From the IMG/VR virus record IMGVR_UViG_3300022696_000117, positions 1-64,000 of that record: a stretch of 64,000 nucleotides of DNA; one strand, given 5' to 3'. Positions 47,047 through 60,000 of the stretch are shown here, piece by piece. The notes under the pieces are model-generated. The model worked only from the letters and a program-made list of their open reading frames with translations, was not told the origin of the DNA and did no database searches. The stretch comes from a virus. The position numbers were made by a program, and so were the translations under genes. Position 1 is the stretch's first letter, and each line of letters opens with the position of its first letter.

Positions 47047-49160
47047 TTTATGACCTCAGCGTCGTCCCAGATGGCCGGTCCCTCCATTCTTATTGTGACC
47101 CTTCTCACCTTATTGTTCCCGACACATTCCACGTTTTCGTTTTGGATGAAAGCCGTGCTTCCATCCACGCAATCATCATGATGCGGGGCTGCGAAAGATG
47201 TCAACTCCGTATCATAAATTATGGCATCCAGCTCTGCCGTGCCTCTTTCCACACAGGCTGCCTCGGTCGTCAGCGCGTTGTCGGAAACTGGCGGAGCAGA
47301 CTTATCTCCTGCTCCGATCTCTACGATCACCGCCACCGATGCGGGGTTGTAATAGCTGAACACAGCCAGCAGGTGCTCTATCCTGTGCCGGACAATCTGA
47401 TATCTGCGATATGTGGACTCATATTTGATTTTGGCGACAGCCCACAAGCCGTCGCTCAACACGATGTCTTTGGTATGCGGGGTCCATTTATATTCTCCTG
47501 ACCCCGGCATTTTTCCGATCCATGCGAACTTCAGTATCTTGGTGATGGGGTGGCTTACAGAAGCTTTGCCCTCGGTGAAGGTGATCAGCTCTCTGTCTTC
47601 TACCGGCTCATCGTCATCATCATCGTCTTCCTTTTTCTCTACGATAGGAAATACATGAGAATGTTCACCGAGATCGATTATTTCACCGGCTGTGAGATAT
47701 GTTTCCAGCGGCTTCGGCGGTTCGTTTCCGGGCCAATACGCCCTGACGTGTACCGTTTGTCCGATTATCGGCGAGCTTTCCTCCACCTCCAATGTCGGAG
47801 ATTCAGAGGTGTCGCTTCCGACTCCGGATACCATGATCGCATTGTAGTCCTCTCCGTATCGTATTTCAGGCCCGGAAATGCTTACCAGACGGGTCCGGTC
47901 ATACGACACATCCGGCTTTTGCTTTTGCATGTAGACCGGCCGGGTCGGCCATTCTTTCCTGATTACGATTTCCTCTCCGGGCCCGCTTCTCACGATGGCT
48001 CTCAGCTTTCCGGCGATAGTCTGTAAGCAGGTGATGGGATCTGCATCGAACTCGAAGCCGGCCGGCAGGGGCCAATCGGCGATCTCCCATACTATCCTTC
48101 CGTGCGGCAGAAGGGTTTCAGCTACCTCTTTGGCGCTGGCAGGCTCTTCCAGGACCGGCGCTGACCAATCCTCTGTCAGATACTCCGGTTCGTTCCTGGC
48201 GGACAGGCTGAGGCACGACAGCGAAAACTGGTGCTCCCCGCTCGGCTTTCTGGCGTCGATTATGAACTTGTATATCTTGGTTCCGATGTGGACCTCGACC
48301 CGACATTCTCCACGATGTTTTTTCGGATTAACGGCATAAAACAGCTCCCTGTCCGAGGACGACAGCTCCAGGGTGTTGTGGACGCTGCTTTCGTCGAGAG
48401 AGATAGACGAGGAGGTGATCCTGTGGTTCACCGGCATGCCGTCGATGTAGATGATGTATTTCGTGGTAATCGGTATCGGTGTGCCGCCGCTTCCGCCAGG
48501 CACCGGCATGACGGTTCCGGGCCGGCCGGGCGGGGTTGCGATTTCTACCGAAGGCCGAATGGTCTTCGGCCTCCCGAGCCTGTCGATAGACAGAAGCTGT
48601 GAATAGAAGACATCTTTCTCGTGGAATCGCTCAAGCGCATCAAGCATGCTCGCTCGTTCACCCGGAGACAGTTTTTCGTCGAGCACGATAGATGTCCTGA
48701 ACACTCTGTTCAGGATCTCGGAAATTTCGACCGTGGAGACGTAGGTCCGATTCATCCGGTCTTCCAGCTCGATTATGTCAGGGTTCCGTTCGAAGGTTTC
48801 GGACAGCGTCAACATGGTTGATGACTGAACCCCACGAGACAGGGTGTCGCAAACGAGCAGCGCTTCAGTGAAGACATGGGCCAGTTTTTCCAGGAAAACA
48901 GTGTCTGAGGAGCCGCCGGACATTTTATCCGAAAGCATGAGGCCCGAACTCGACGGAACCCCCCTCGACAACCTTTCCAGCAGGTTCAGGCCTGTGGCCC
49001 AGACTGCCCCTGAAAGTTTTTCTAGGCAGGCCAGGTCTTTCGGGTTTTGCTCAAAGCAATCAGACAGGTCGAAGCCGGAAGATACCGACATCCTGTCGGA
49101 CAGAACGACCTCGCTGTAAAACTCGTCTCCGGAGCTTCCGAGAAGGAGGAGGAGCGTCAT
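47028..49160 (-). CDS. Large tail (tip/hub) protein
   Basis: The 710-residue protein begins MTLLLLLGSSGDEFY. The first 200 residues repeat a motif S-DRMSVSSG / SDKMSGGSS / CDTLSRGVQSS / SETFERN / EDRMNRT / SEILNRV, about 22-25 residues each, probably a coiled or beta-helical rod. The middle (about 235-480) looks like the hub fold (KYIIYIDGMPV, VRVEVHIGTKIYKFIID, ITCLQTIAGKLRAIVRSG). Probably the tail hub between tape measure and tip. Confidence 0.65.
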   Translation of the reverse strand: MTLLLLLGSSGDEFYSEVVLSDRMSVSSGFDLSDCFEQNPKDLACLEKLSGAVWATGLNLLERLSRGVPSSSGLMLSDKMSGGSSDTVFLEKLAHVFTEALLVCDTLSRGVQSSTMLTLSETFERNPDIIELEDRMNRTYVSTVEISEILNRVFRTSIVLDEKLSPGERASMLDALERFHEKDVFYSQLLSIDRLGRPKTIRPSVEIATPPGRPGTVMPVPGGSGGTPIPITTKYIIYIDGMPVNHRITSSSISLDESSVHNTLELSSSDRELFYAVNPKKHRGECRVEVHIGTKIYKFIIDARKPSGEHQFSLSCLSLSARNEPEYLTEDWSAPVLEEPASAKEVAETLLPHGRIVWEIADWPLPAGFEFDADPITCLQTIAGKLRAIVRSGPGEEIVIRKEWPTRPVYMQKQKPDVSYDRTRLVSISGPEIRYGEDYNAIMVSGVGSDTSESPTLEVEESSPIIGQTVHVRAYWPGNEPPKPLETYLTAGEIIDLGEHSHVFPIVEKKEDDDDDDEPVEDRELITFTEGKASVSHPITKILKFAWIGKMPGSGEYKWTPHTKDIVLSDGLWAVAKIKYESTYRRYQIVRHRIEHLLAVFSYYNPASVAVIVEIGAGDKSAPPVSDNALTTEAACVERGTAELDAIIYDTELTSFAAPHHDDCVDGSTAFIQNENVECVGNNKVRRVTIRMEGPAIWDDAEVIKCLSLS

Positions 49161-50602
49161 TATTCGTTGGTCACCCGAATCGGGGTGATATTGTTTTCTT
49201 CAGACTCGGTTCCGGCAGGAACGATCTGTCTGACCCAGATATACATGGCCCCGAGGTGGGTGCTGAATTGAAGCTTGTCTCCGGCAGTCGGAGACCCGAT
49301 CCACCCGAGGTGGTCGACGGTGAATAGAGGCTCACCGGAAGCTGGATTGACAGGGGCGCAATCAGACGAGACGTTAAAAGTCCCAAGCGATCCGCCATTC
49401 ACTCCGGTCACTTGAAACGTGGAGGAGGAAGAGAACGTCAGCTCATAAGCGTCCTCTTCCACGCCGTCGTTCACAAGCTCAATCGGGTAGCTCGTCTCGT
49501 CATATATTCCGCCGGCGGAGGTGTCGTTAAATCCGTCGTAGCTCGCCACCAGATCACCGCCCTGGAGGGCTCCGGAGGCGTATGTGTTCGTTGCGCTGAA
49601 AGCTGTCGCTACCTGGCCGTCCAGGTCGATCGTGCAGATATTCCCGGAATAGGACCAACATTTGTCCCAATAGGTGATGGTTATGTCGGTGCCGTTGTCA
49701 GGGGCGGATACCCATGTCGGCTGAGTGGTCCAGGCCCCGGTCGCCGGGTTTATCTGGCCACCGGTGCAGTGGCCCTCGCAGTTCCCGTCTGAATCGAAGG
49801 TGATGGTCTGGCTCACGCCTGAGCAGGTGGCGGTGATCGTAGGCATAAAGTCCGACTTGATCAGAAGACCGTTGGTAATGCCGGACAAGGCCGAGAGCGT
49901 CGGCTGAACCGCACCGGTCCCGGTTCCGATTGATTCGTCTGTGGTTTTGTTTTCCGGCAGGGGAATTTTCTGTTCGTTGGAAACGCCGGTCTCGTATGTC
50001 ATTACCAAGTCGTTTCCCAAATAGCGCCCTTTTGGGTAAACCAGGTCCGAAGAATAGGTGGCCTTGGACCATGTGCCGTCAGCGTATGAGACCGAATCTC
50101 CGACCTTCACGTCAGAAGCCAAGGTCTGGCCGGCTTTGAACTGATCAGACAGGTAGAGGTATCCACCAGGTACGAACTCCGCTTCGTCGCCCTCCATCTC
50201 AAGCTCAAGCTGAGACTCTCCTCCGGACAGAGATGAGTTGAGTTTGCCTGCGCCGACCCACAGCTTCAGGTCTGCGCTCAACTCTGACTGAACATCTGTT
50301 TCTGTCCCGAGGGCCATCGTTTTTCTGTCTCCGCCATTGGTTGGAGACATAAAAAAGGCCATGGCGTTCAGCGCGGTTTCCGGGGGCGATCCGGACTTTT
50401 CGTTCTTGGCGCCGAACTTCCTGTAGACCGGCTCCTTCGGGCCACCCGGGTATCTGCCGGCCAGAAGATCCATCGCCGAAACATAGTCGAACAGGTTCAG
50501 CTGCGCTCCGGAGATGATCGGAACCCGCCCGATCCGACCGCCGTTTGCCGCGGTATCGGTGTTGTTGACTGCCTTATAAAAAACCAACGACTCAACGCTC
50601 AT
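49160..50602 (-). CDS. Tail protein, distal-tail type
   Basis: The 480-residue protein begins MSVESLVFYKAVNNTD behind AAGGAG. It is rich in Gly, Thr, Ser and Asp, almost free of helix signals, with Ig-like or jelly-roll segments. Position directly after the tape-measure gene and the 134-residue protein fits a distal tail or tip-collar protein, but I recognise no family. Confidence 0.6.
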   Translation of the reverse strand: MSVESLVFYKAVNNTDTAANGGRIGRVPIISGAQLNLFDYVSAMDLLAGRYPGGPKEPVYRKFGAKNEKSGSPPETALNAMAFFMSPTNGGDRKTMALGTETDVQSELSADLKLWVGAGKLNSSLSGGESQLELEMEGDEAEFVPGGYLYLSDQFKAGQTLASDVKVGDSVSYADGTWSKATYSSDLVYPKGRYLGNDLVMTYETGVSNEQKIPLPENKTTDESIGTGTGAVQPTLSALSGITNGLLIKSDFMPTITATCSGVSQTITFDSDGNCEGHCTGGQINPATGAWTTQPTWVSAPDNGTDITITYWDKCWSYSGNICTIDLDGQVATAFSATNTYASGALQGGDLVASYDGFNDTSAGGIYDETSYPIELVNDGVEEDAYELTFSSSSTFQVTGVNGGSLGTFNVSSDCAPVNPASGEPLFTVDHLGWIGSPTAGDKLQFSTHLGAMYIWVRQIVPAGTESEENNITPIRVTNE

Positions 50603-50612
50603 GATATGCTCC

Positions 50613-51017
50613 TTAAAGTTCCATGATTTTAATCGTCAAACTGTGGAATCTGTCATTTTCCTCGAAAACGGGCTTGTTCATGTGGATCGGGACGGCTGAA
50701 ATCACCGGTGGGTCTTCATGCGGAAACCTGAACTTGATTTTTGCTCCATGGTGGTTCCAAACGTACTGTGCGTCAGGCACCTGGGTAAGGGCGTGAAGAT
50801 CGGCCAGGTCTTTGAAAAGGATGGTGGCTGTTGTTTGAGTCCCGGCGAACACCCTTATCGGATTGTAATCCGGGCCCTCGAATAGAATTATGTTTCTGGC
50901 CAGCGCCCGCTCGACCACCGAGAATACCCCGGTGAATGCCAGCGGCTCCTGCTCTACAAGCTCGCTCGGCAATAGCACCAGACGCTCGGTCTCGTTAATA
51001 TCCCATAGCGAAATCAT
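50613..51017 (-). CDS. Small tail protein following the tape measure
   Basis: The 134-residue protein begins MISLWDINETERLVLL with GGAG before the start, and overlaps the tape-measure end by 23 bp. Beta-rich; it ends KIKFRFPHEDPPVISAV...IKIMEL. A gene of this size right after the tape measure is often a distal tail or adaptor component. Confidence 0.6.
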   Translation of the reverse strand: MISLWDINETERLVLLPSELVEQEPLAFTGVFSVVERALARNIILFEGPDYNPIRVFAGTQTTATILFKDLADLHALTQVPDAQYVWNHHGAKIKFRFPHEDPPVISAVPIHMNKPVFEENDRFHSLTIKIMEL

Positions 51018-54000
51018 TCGGTCTCCGTCGTTTTTCCATTCTGATTTGCTCCTTGAACTGTTCTATCTGGTCTACTCTGTCGTAAACCTGAACTGTGGTA
51101 TTGCCAAGAGTTAAATCCATTTTCCCCATATTTGTTGCTTCCTGAGCCGGACGAACGGCCCCACCGGTTGCGAAATGCTGAACGACCTGCTGTGTGAACT
51201 GAGGAACCATCTTCGGGACCGATATCTTGGGCATGACAGGTTTCACCGGCCCACCGAGGCTGAACTTCTGCACGAAAGAGCTCATGATGTCCTTTGCGTC
51301 GGACTTGGATCTGGATCGGAGCCAATTGAAGAAGCCGTGGCCGCCGAAGTTCTGCACGGTCGGCACGTCGATGACATGCTCGTTCGGTGTCAGCATGGCC
51401 GGTACGGTGTCTCCGGTTCCGGACCCGGGCACCCGGCCGCCGGTTGCGTATTTCAGGGGGGTGTCGCCCATCTTGCTGGTGATGTCCTTGGCCATCTTGG
51501 CAAGTTTTTTGAGCTTGCCTTCTGCTTCGGTGGTGTCCAGCTCGAATTTGGTTCCGGACTCAAGCTTATCCATGAACTCACCGGCCTTCTCCCTCGCCCT
51601 GTCGAGACCGGCATTGACTTCTTGTTCCAGCCGCTTCCCGATCGCTTCCAGCCGACCGTCGGTTACGGCCAGGGTCTTCTGGAGGGTGGCTGTGTGTTCC
51701 TCGGTTTTGGCCTGTGCTCTCTCCAGAACCTTAATCCGGCCTTCCTCTTCGGATTTAAGCGTGGAGAACATTTTCTTGACCGCTTCGGTGGATCTGGACC
51801 TTGCCCTCTCTGCGGAGATGATGACCTTTTCTTCGTCCTTGATCTCTCCCGTCATACCCTTGGCGGCGTTCATCGCCTCCTTGATGAGCTTGATCTTTTC
51901 TTCGTACCGATCGTTGCCCATCGCAACCGCTTTGTTGTATTTCTCGTTGATCTCAGCCCACTTGTCCTCGTAGGCTGCCTGTTCCGACATCCCTTCGCGT
52001 TTTTGGTCGCGGAGCCATTCTTCAACCGATTTCTGTTCTTCGGCCAGGCCCCTGCGAATATCGAGGATCTCGTTTGCGACATCCTTTTCCATCTGAAGGG
52101 ACGCTTCAAGCTCAGACTTCAGGGCCTGCCTGGCTTCTTCGTAATGCTTCTTCTTGGCTCTAAGCACCTGCTCGTCGATGTCCTTGACTTCCTCGGCGTA
52201 TTGTTTTTCAGCCTTGGTCATCTCCTTGGCCACATCGACGACGATCTTCTTTTTCTTTTCGGCGCCCTGGACCCGGTTCTGGGCGTCTGACTCGTAGAGG
52301 CGCTTCTTGGCCTCGTTGGCCTCCTTTTCGAGCGTCTCCATATCGATGTAGAATCTTTTGGTGCCTGCCAGAACATCCTGGTTGTGCTTGTCGATCAGGC
52401 CCTCGTTCATCGACCAGAATTTGTGGCGCTCGATGGCGTATTCGAGATCCAGGCGTTCCTGGTCGGTGATGGCCTCGGCTGTCGCCGCGGTCTCCTTGTT
52501 CAGGGCATCTTTTTTGATCCCGAGCGACCTGGCCGCGGCGTCCTTTTCCTTGGCCGCATAGTCGTCCAAGGCCGTGGCAGCAAGCCCGAGGGATTCTCTG
52601 ATGGCGCTGACCCGCTCCTGGGCCATTTTCAGGTTTATGGCTCTGATCTTGTCTTCAATGGTCTGCACCTGGCTGACATCAGGAACGATGCCGTAATATT
52701 GCGCCAGGGCCGCATTCTGTTTTTTGGCGGCGTCTATTTCTTCGCCTGACAACTTGGAATAATCACCAATGGATTCTTTGAGAGAGGCCAGGAACAGCTC
52801 CTTACCCCTGGCGTATTTTTCTTCGGTGCTGAGGGTGCCGAGATAAACCCTGACTTTTTCTGCATGGGCCTCCTTTGCGATCCGGATCTCTTCTTCCGAC
52901 ATCTCCGAGAGAACCCCGATAGATTCGTTCAGGGCCTTGTAGAGCGGGCTGTTTTTCGGAGAGAAGCCTGAGATCTCTTTCTTGAGGAAGGTGCTTTCAG
53001 CCTCGACCTTGAGCCGTTCAAGTTCGGTGATTTCATTCTGGTAGGCTTCGATCTTCTTGGAGGATTCCTCCTGGATTCGCTTGGTCTTGGCCGCGATGTC
53101 GTCCAGGACATTCTGGATGGATGCCTGGCGGGTAACCTTCATTTCGTCTTCGGCGATCTTTTTAAAAGCCTCAAACCTTTCACGCCAAATCGACTGAACC
53201 GTAGCAGAAATCTCTTCTTCGGTGTGTTTCATCGACTTGGCCTTGTTCTGATAGGCAATCGCTTCAGACTTGGTGTCAGCGAAGAACTTTTCGAAAGAGA
53301 TTTTCCTTCTTGAATCCAGTTTTCCGTAAAACTCCTCGAATTCGTTGTACGTGCTTTTTAGAACCCTATGGTCTCTGCTTCCGGTTTTGCTCCAGTCGAA
53401 CAGTTTTTCGAAGAGAGATTTTTTAGGCATTGCGTCGTTTACTTTTTGGGTGCCCTCCTTCACGATGCCCAAAAACTCCAGGATGGTCTGCCAGAAAGAC
53501 TTCTTCGCAGGCTCTCCGTCTTCACCAACGAAAGAGGTGACTATCCGTGGCCTCAAAGCGTTCGCTTCTCTTTCGAATTCTCTGGTGAGGCCGGTCATTT
53601 CTTCGGTTTTTTCTGACAGATCAGTTTCGCTCGACCCCCTGCCTCTGAACCAGACAACGGCTTTTGCAACCAGGCCTTTGCTGATCGTCTCCATCGCCCG
53701 CTTCATTCTGACTGCAACACTGTCGACCACGTTGTCATCGAGCATCGCTTCAAGCGGGTTGATGTCCTTGATGGTCCGCTCCACCTCTTCAAGGGAGGTT
53801 TCAGTCTCGGATTTTATTCTGTTGAAGAACCCGGATACCAACCCAAGTCCTGGAATCTGGTCTGTTATCCAGGCCATGGCCTCCGCAAAGGACTTCTTTA
53901 CGTCAAGCAGAAAGGCATGGATGTAGCCATATGCTTTCATGGTGTAGTCGTTCACCTTCATCGGCAAAGTGCCGAATAGGTCCATGTCGCCTATGATTCT

Positions 54001-57000
54001 GCCGAGATCCCAACCGATGAAGAAAGCCTGAACCGCAGCCATCACCATATTAAACTTGGATGCCACGGTAGCCGCTGCGCCCGCTATCTTTGCCAGGCCG
54101 GTACTCAGACCTGGGACCTTCGCAACCATGGCAGTAAATGCCTTGGCGGCCGAGGACCCGTGCGTAGACAGTTTGGCGAATGCGGTTCTGCCTATTTCGG
54201 AGAGGCCGGTAATGGCTTTTCGTGCCAGGTCCGCAGAAGAAGCCATTACCTTGAACGGTCTTTGTGCGAATTTGAAATACTCTTGCAGCCCCTTTATTCC
54301 AAGCTTGATGCCGGCCACCACGCTTTTGTTCTTATCCATGAAGTCGACAAAAGCAGCGGAGATCCCGTTTTTAGCGTCAGAGGCAATCTTGGCTGGGGCT
54401 GTGAGCGCATCAGTCAGGGCCGTTTTCACCTTCTCAGCGGCGATTTCCGCCTTGTCGGATATGCTTGTCTTTAAATCGAATCCGAGCGTGAAGACTTTCC
54501 CGACATTGGCCATCATGCCGATAGATTTTTTGGTCCAGGCTTCAAAAATTGAACTCATGGCGCCGAGGGCATCGGCCCATTTCGGGGAGAAGTAACCAAC
54601 CGTGTTGTCTATTACGGCCCTGAACGAGTCACCTATGGTAGAAACAAAGCCAAGCGCAATGCCTTCCGCCTCGTCGAGCTTTTTGTTCAGGCCTACAAGG
54701 AAGTCCTCTCCGTCCTGGCCCACCAAAGAGATGATGTATCTTGCGCCCATGTGATAGGCGTCTTCTGCAAGCTGTCGAAGCTCTTTCCCGGTGTTCAGGA
54801 TTTTGTCGATCAGCGGCTCACCATTGTCTGCAATGAACCGCATCGTGAAATTGGTGTTCAGCTTCGATAGAGACGCCTTGAATTTTTCAGAGAAGAACAG
54901 GAACTCGTCCAGCCTGTCTTCAGGGGTCTTTTCGCCCTCATCAGTCACGAGGTTTACGACGAAATTCGGAGAGTGTTTCTTGACCGAATCTGAAAACTCT
55001 TCGAGCTTGGCTTCGGTGGCGTCTATAGCGTCGCCCACAGGCTTTCCTGCGCCGTCCGTGAAGAAGGTCTTGACCTTTTCTGCGTTCTTGTCTGCCTTCT
55101 TGAAGATGCCCCTTATAGAATGGACGACGTTTGAGGCGAAGGCAATTGGGTCGTCTCCGTCCTCCGTCTCTATACCGAGACGCATGATGGCGTTGATGTT
55201 GCCTACGCTCTTCGAAAAAGATGTCGCCTTCGAGATATTCTTCTTTACGCCATCCGTGAAGCTGTCGCCTTCGTCGGTCCCGAAGAAAATTGAAAGACCG
55301 GTCTTCAGACGGCCGGTCCAGGTGGAGAATTTGTTCAGGTTTTCCTTCAGCAGATCAACCTGCTCAGAAACAGGAACACCTTCCGTGGTCCCGTCGCTTC
55401 CGGTAAAGGCTATCCTGAATAGAGCCGCCCCGGCCTTGGCTCGGTCCAGAAGACTGCCCTCGCCTCTGAATTGGGCATAGAGATTACTCAGCTCATCTCC
55501 GCCCTCTACCGAGATTTCGACCTTTTTTTCACCGGATAGGGCATCGGCTTTTTTGCCGAGAGTATCGAGTTCTTTAGACGCTTCCGCGACAGCCGGTCCC
55601 AGGTTGAAAAAACCTGATATTGCCTTGACGGCTCCGCTTCCTCCAATCTTGGAAAAGAATCCGGACGCCGACTCCGCAGCGGATGACAATCCATCTCTCA
55701 GCTTTTCTGCGGTCTCGTATGCCCCTATGAGGGCCTTCGGCATATCTATGCCGAACTTTTCGCCTATCTTCTGTACGGTGATCAGCGCACCGCCGACCGA
55801 GTCGATCATATCGGCGGCTTGCTCTTCAACCGGCCGGCCGTCGTCTCCGAGGATTCCAAAGGTGAGCGTGGCCTTGAGGTCGTTCACCTTGGTCACCAAG
55901 GCTGTGGCGGCCATCAGCGCCTTCTTGGCCTCCTCCGGGATCGGCGCACCGGTCTTTGCAGCCACTACGCCGATCTTCAGCGCGGCCTTGGCTGCATTGA
56001 TGGTGTTCTGCGTCTTTTCGACGTCGCCCATGACCGCTCTGAGTTTGTCTTCTATGGGCATTTTTTGACCTTCGTCAGAAACGAAGACCTCGAAAGCGGT
56101 TTTCATGCCCGATATGGTGCCGGATGCCTCGGAAAATTTCCCCATCATTTTCTCGATGGCGTCATCAAGGGGTATCCCAGTAGCGTCCGAAAATTCGGCG
56201 ATGAAGGAAACAAGCAGGCCACCGATAAACTTGACGAGGGACATGAATTGGTCCTTGGCCCACGACAACCCCTCAGAAAGCGGCATGCCTCCGATCTTTA
56301 TGTCTGCGGTCATTTCGGCAGTGGTTTTGTTGATATAGTCTGACAGGGCCTTGAACTTACCCTTGACCCACTCTACTATCCCCCCGAATGAAATCCCTTC
56401 TTCCGTTTCGAACTTGGCTCTGAACTTTGTTATTGTTTCGTTTATTGAGTCGGAAAGGAGCTTCATCCTTTTTTTGATGTGCTCCATCTGCTCTTCAAGA
56501 GGTGCCCCGTCCTTGGTCCAGAATCTCACCGAGAAAACAGCGCCGAGAGTCCCGATTACCTGCTTCAAGCCCTCGAACCCCTTCAGGGTTTCTGATATCC
56601 TTTGCGTAATCGGCTTCCCGTTTTCTGAGGAAAACTTTATCTTGAACTCGGACGCCTTTCCTTTCACATACTTTGATGCCTCTAAGATATTCTCTTTCAC
56701 CCACTTCAAAGTAGACGAAAGCGGGTTTCCTTCTCCATCGGTGAACTTCGTAATAAAGCTGGTCACCACCCGCCCGACCCGGCGGGCCATCCCCATGATG
56801 CCGCCTTCCATATCCTTGATTTTTTCTGTGAGCGGCTTTACACTGTTGTTTTCGCCCATGAAGGAGACGGTGAAGGTGGAGACCAGGCCCTCAATCAGGC
56901 CTGCCAGGCCCTCTGCGGACTTGGCGACCTCTCCCATTTTTGCGGTGGTAGCCAGTCCGTCGGCTGACAAAAAGTCTGTGGTGAAGGTGCTCCCGAGATT

Positions 57001-60000
57001 AGAGACCAGGTCGCTTAGGCTTTTGGACTCATCGATGATATCCAGAACCCGGTCTTCAAACGGAATGCCGGTTTCGGCTTCGAAGGAAACCATGAACTTG
57101 GTGGCCATCTTGCCGATCTCGGCAGCCACGTCATACCCTGCCTCAACTGTTTTCAGCGCGGCTTCATCGAAAGGTATCCCGTCGTCAGAAACGAACATAG
57201 CCGTGAAGTAGGATTTCAGGCTGTTGATCTTCTCGGACGTGTTCTGGGCGAGAGAAAGGATTTCCCGACTTTCCTCGGACAGGTTTGCGCCGCCCTCTCC
57301 CTTGAAGAGAGTCGTGAAGGTAGCCTTGATGTTGTCTATCTGCTCAGACGTACCTTTTATCCGCCCGTAAACGGACTGGATCGTCTCGAACAGGGGCTTT
57401 TCATCCTTGTCTGCGTCTCCGATAAAGGCGACCTTGAAGATGTTTTTGGCCGCAAACATCTTGCCGATGGTGCTTTTGTAGAGACCGAACGCCTTGGTCA
57501 TGGCCCCGGTCATCAACTCGAAAACAGATGGCCACTCCTTCACATCACCGGCTGCTTCGATTTCAAGGGTGATCGGATCTTTCTGTATTTCCTTCTGGCC
57601 GTCCTTGATGGTTTTGCGGATCTCTTCTATGGCCTTGTCGACCGGTAAGCCCCCGGATGTCTGGAAGTCGACATTGACGACCGAATCGGTCTCTTCGGCA
57701 TCCTTTCTGAGGTCACCGAGTTCGGCCTGGATCTCTTCGATTTTTTCACCGAGGAGCTTTGTGTCTGAAGCAGTCCCGGTGAACACCAGATTGATATTGC
57801 CGTCTACAGCGGTGTCAGCCCTGAACTGGTTGATGTATCCGGTCATTTCCTCGAATGTTTCTTTGAGCCGGGATGTGTTCAGGGTGAACGGGGTCTGGCT
57901 GATCTCCTCTATTTTTTTGCGGTATCCCTCAAGGATGGCTTCGGTCTGCTGGATCTCGCCCCTGATGGCGTCCATCTGGGTTTTGAATTCGGCTCTTTGC
58001 TTTTCGAGGATGGCAACAGCCGCTTCGTGGCTTTTGGTGATGCCCTCCTTGGCCGCGTCGGCTGTCTGCTCGACCGAAGCAATGGTCTTTCCGGATTCAT
58101 CAACCACGTCCCGGGCCAGGCCCTTGAACATGGATTGGGCCTCTCGGACCATCTCAGCGTTCTGAGTTTTGATGCCTTCCGCCAGGAGCCGGTTGGCCTC
58201 TTCACGATCGTTCAGCCACCGCTCCTCGTCGGACATGGTTTTCTGTTGAACGTCCCGCATGTCCTCCATGTAGGACTTGTTTACATTCTCGATCGCTTCG
58301 TTGGTGGACTCTACCTGGCCGCGGAGCCGATCATACTGGCCCTCCAGCTCCCGAATGTGACCGGATACGATGCTCTTGACCTTGTCGTAGGCCCTCCGGA
58401 TACCGGCAACATATTTCTCGTTGACCACCTCCATGTAGCCGATAATTCTGCCCTCGGCCTCCTGGCGGGAGATGGATGCCTTGCGGTACTCCCTGACGGT
58501 CTGATCGATGAAGCCCCTGACTATCTGGACCGCCTTCTGCTCACGGTCCTGGACCGCATCGAGCATCTTGTTGTTTTCGAGCATGTAATCCGCATACTCT
58601 TTTGCCCTGAGCGCGGCCATACTTTCGATCCGGTCCTTCTCGGCCAGGTTCAACTCTTCGGCCCGGTCCTTGAACTGAGAGATCCTCGACCCCAGATTCT
58701 TGTTGAATTCGACGAATCCTACTTTGTCCGCCGCCGACATGTCGTCGATCATTCGTCGGTAGTCTCTGGGAAGCTCCTGGACTGAAGATCGAAACGTGGC
58801 TGCTACACGGCCCACCCTTCCTTCAACCTCTGCGATCGCTGACAACATGGCATCGGCCAGGTCCCTCGCCACTTCAGGACCCACACGCATCGAGTTTATC
58901 ATTTTCAGAATCTCGACACGGTTCATCCCGTACTTCTGGTTCAGGACCAAAAAGGTTTTGGCCAAGTCCCTTATGTTGTCCTTATAGTTTTCAGTGGCCT
59001 CATCAAGCTGTTCTATTAGAACTTTCTGGCCTGGAGCCGCCAGAAGGGGGGATAGGTTTTCGCTCGGCATGGCAGCTGTTCGCTGCCGCTCCATCATGTC
59101 GTATAGAGCCTGAAGCGATTTGGCTTGCTCATCGAGTTCGCCGGTTATTTTGACTTTCTCAACCTCAAGCATGGCTTCTGCGAGCTTCGGATAAGCTAAA
59201 GAGGCGAGGTCGACAACCCCCAGAAGGTCTCTTAGGCTTTCGGCAAGAGATCCTTGTTCCTTTGAGAATCTTTCAAGCATGTTTTCGTATGAATCGTCCG
59301 GCCTCTTTGAGAGCTCTTCGAGTGTTCTCCGGTAAAAAGAAAGGGTCTCCGCACTTTCTTTGAACGCGATGGCCTGAATTCTCGCCTCTTCAGATGTCCT
59401 CTGAAGCGCCGTGCTAAACCTATTGAGGATGATCAACAGGCCGGATATTGCCGTGGTCCATACAATGAAAGGGTTGGCCTGGAGCGCCCGCATGAGCCCT
59501 CTCTTGGCCCATATGGCTGCTCCGGCGGCACCGAAAGACGTGGCTACCCTGGTGAGGTGCTTAGCAAATACAACGATTGCTGTCCCTGCGAAGGCTTTAT
59601 TGAGAAACTGAGCCGCTTTAGCAAGGCTGGCGATCCCTGCCGTAGCAAGCCCAAGCTGAGTCACCAGCCCCCCGAAATCGCTTTTTACGAAACTTTCAAG
59701 GCCCGTGAAAACCACCTTCATGGTATCGGCCAAAACGCCGAATGCGCCTGCGAGACCTCTTTCACCAATAGCAATCGCAAGGTTGCCGGCCCGGTCGGCC
59801 GCATTCTTGAACTTGACCGCGAGGCCAAGGGCCTGGGTGTCAGCCATCTCCATGGCGGTCCCAAGGCGCTTGACCATGTCCATGGCCTCGTCGTATTTGC
59901 CGCTCATGAATGCTTCTGTGATGGCGGCGGCTGCCTGGGCGCCACGAAGCCGGAAGTAATCGTAGGCCTTGCCCATGTCTACGGCGCCCTTGGCGTTGTC

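Noticed and set aside
49160-50602. Tail sheath protein, which would mean a contractile tail
   Set aside because: No sheath motifs; the chaperone frameshift, tape measure and single tail tube gene fit a non-contractile tail.
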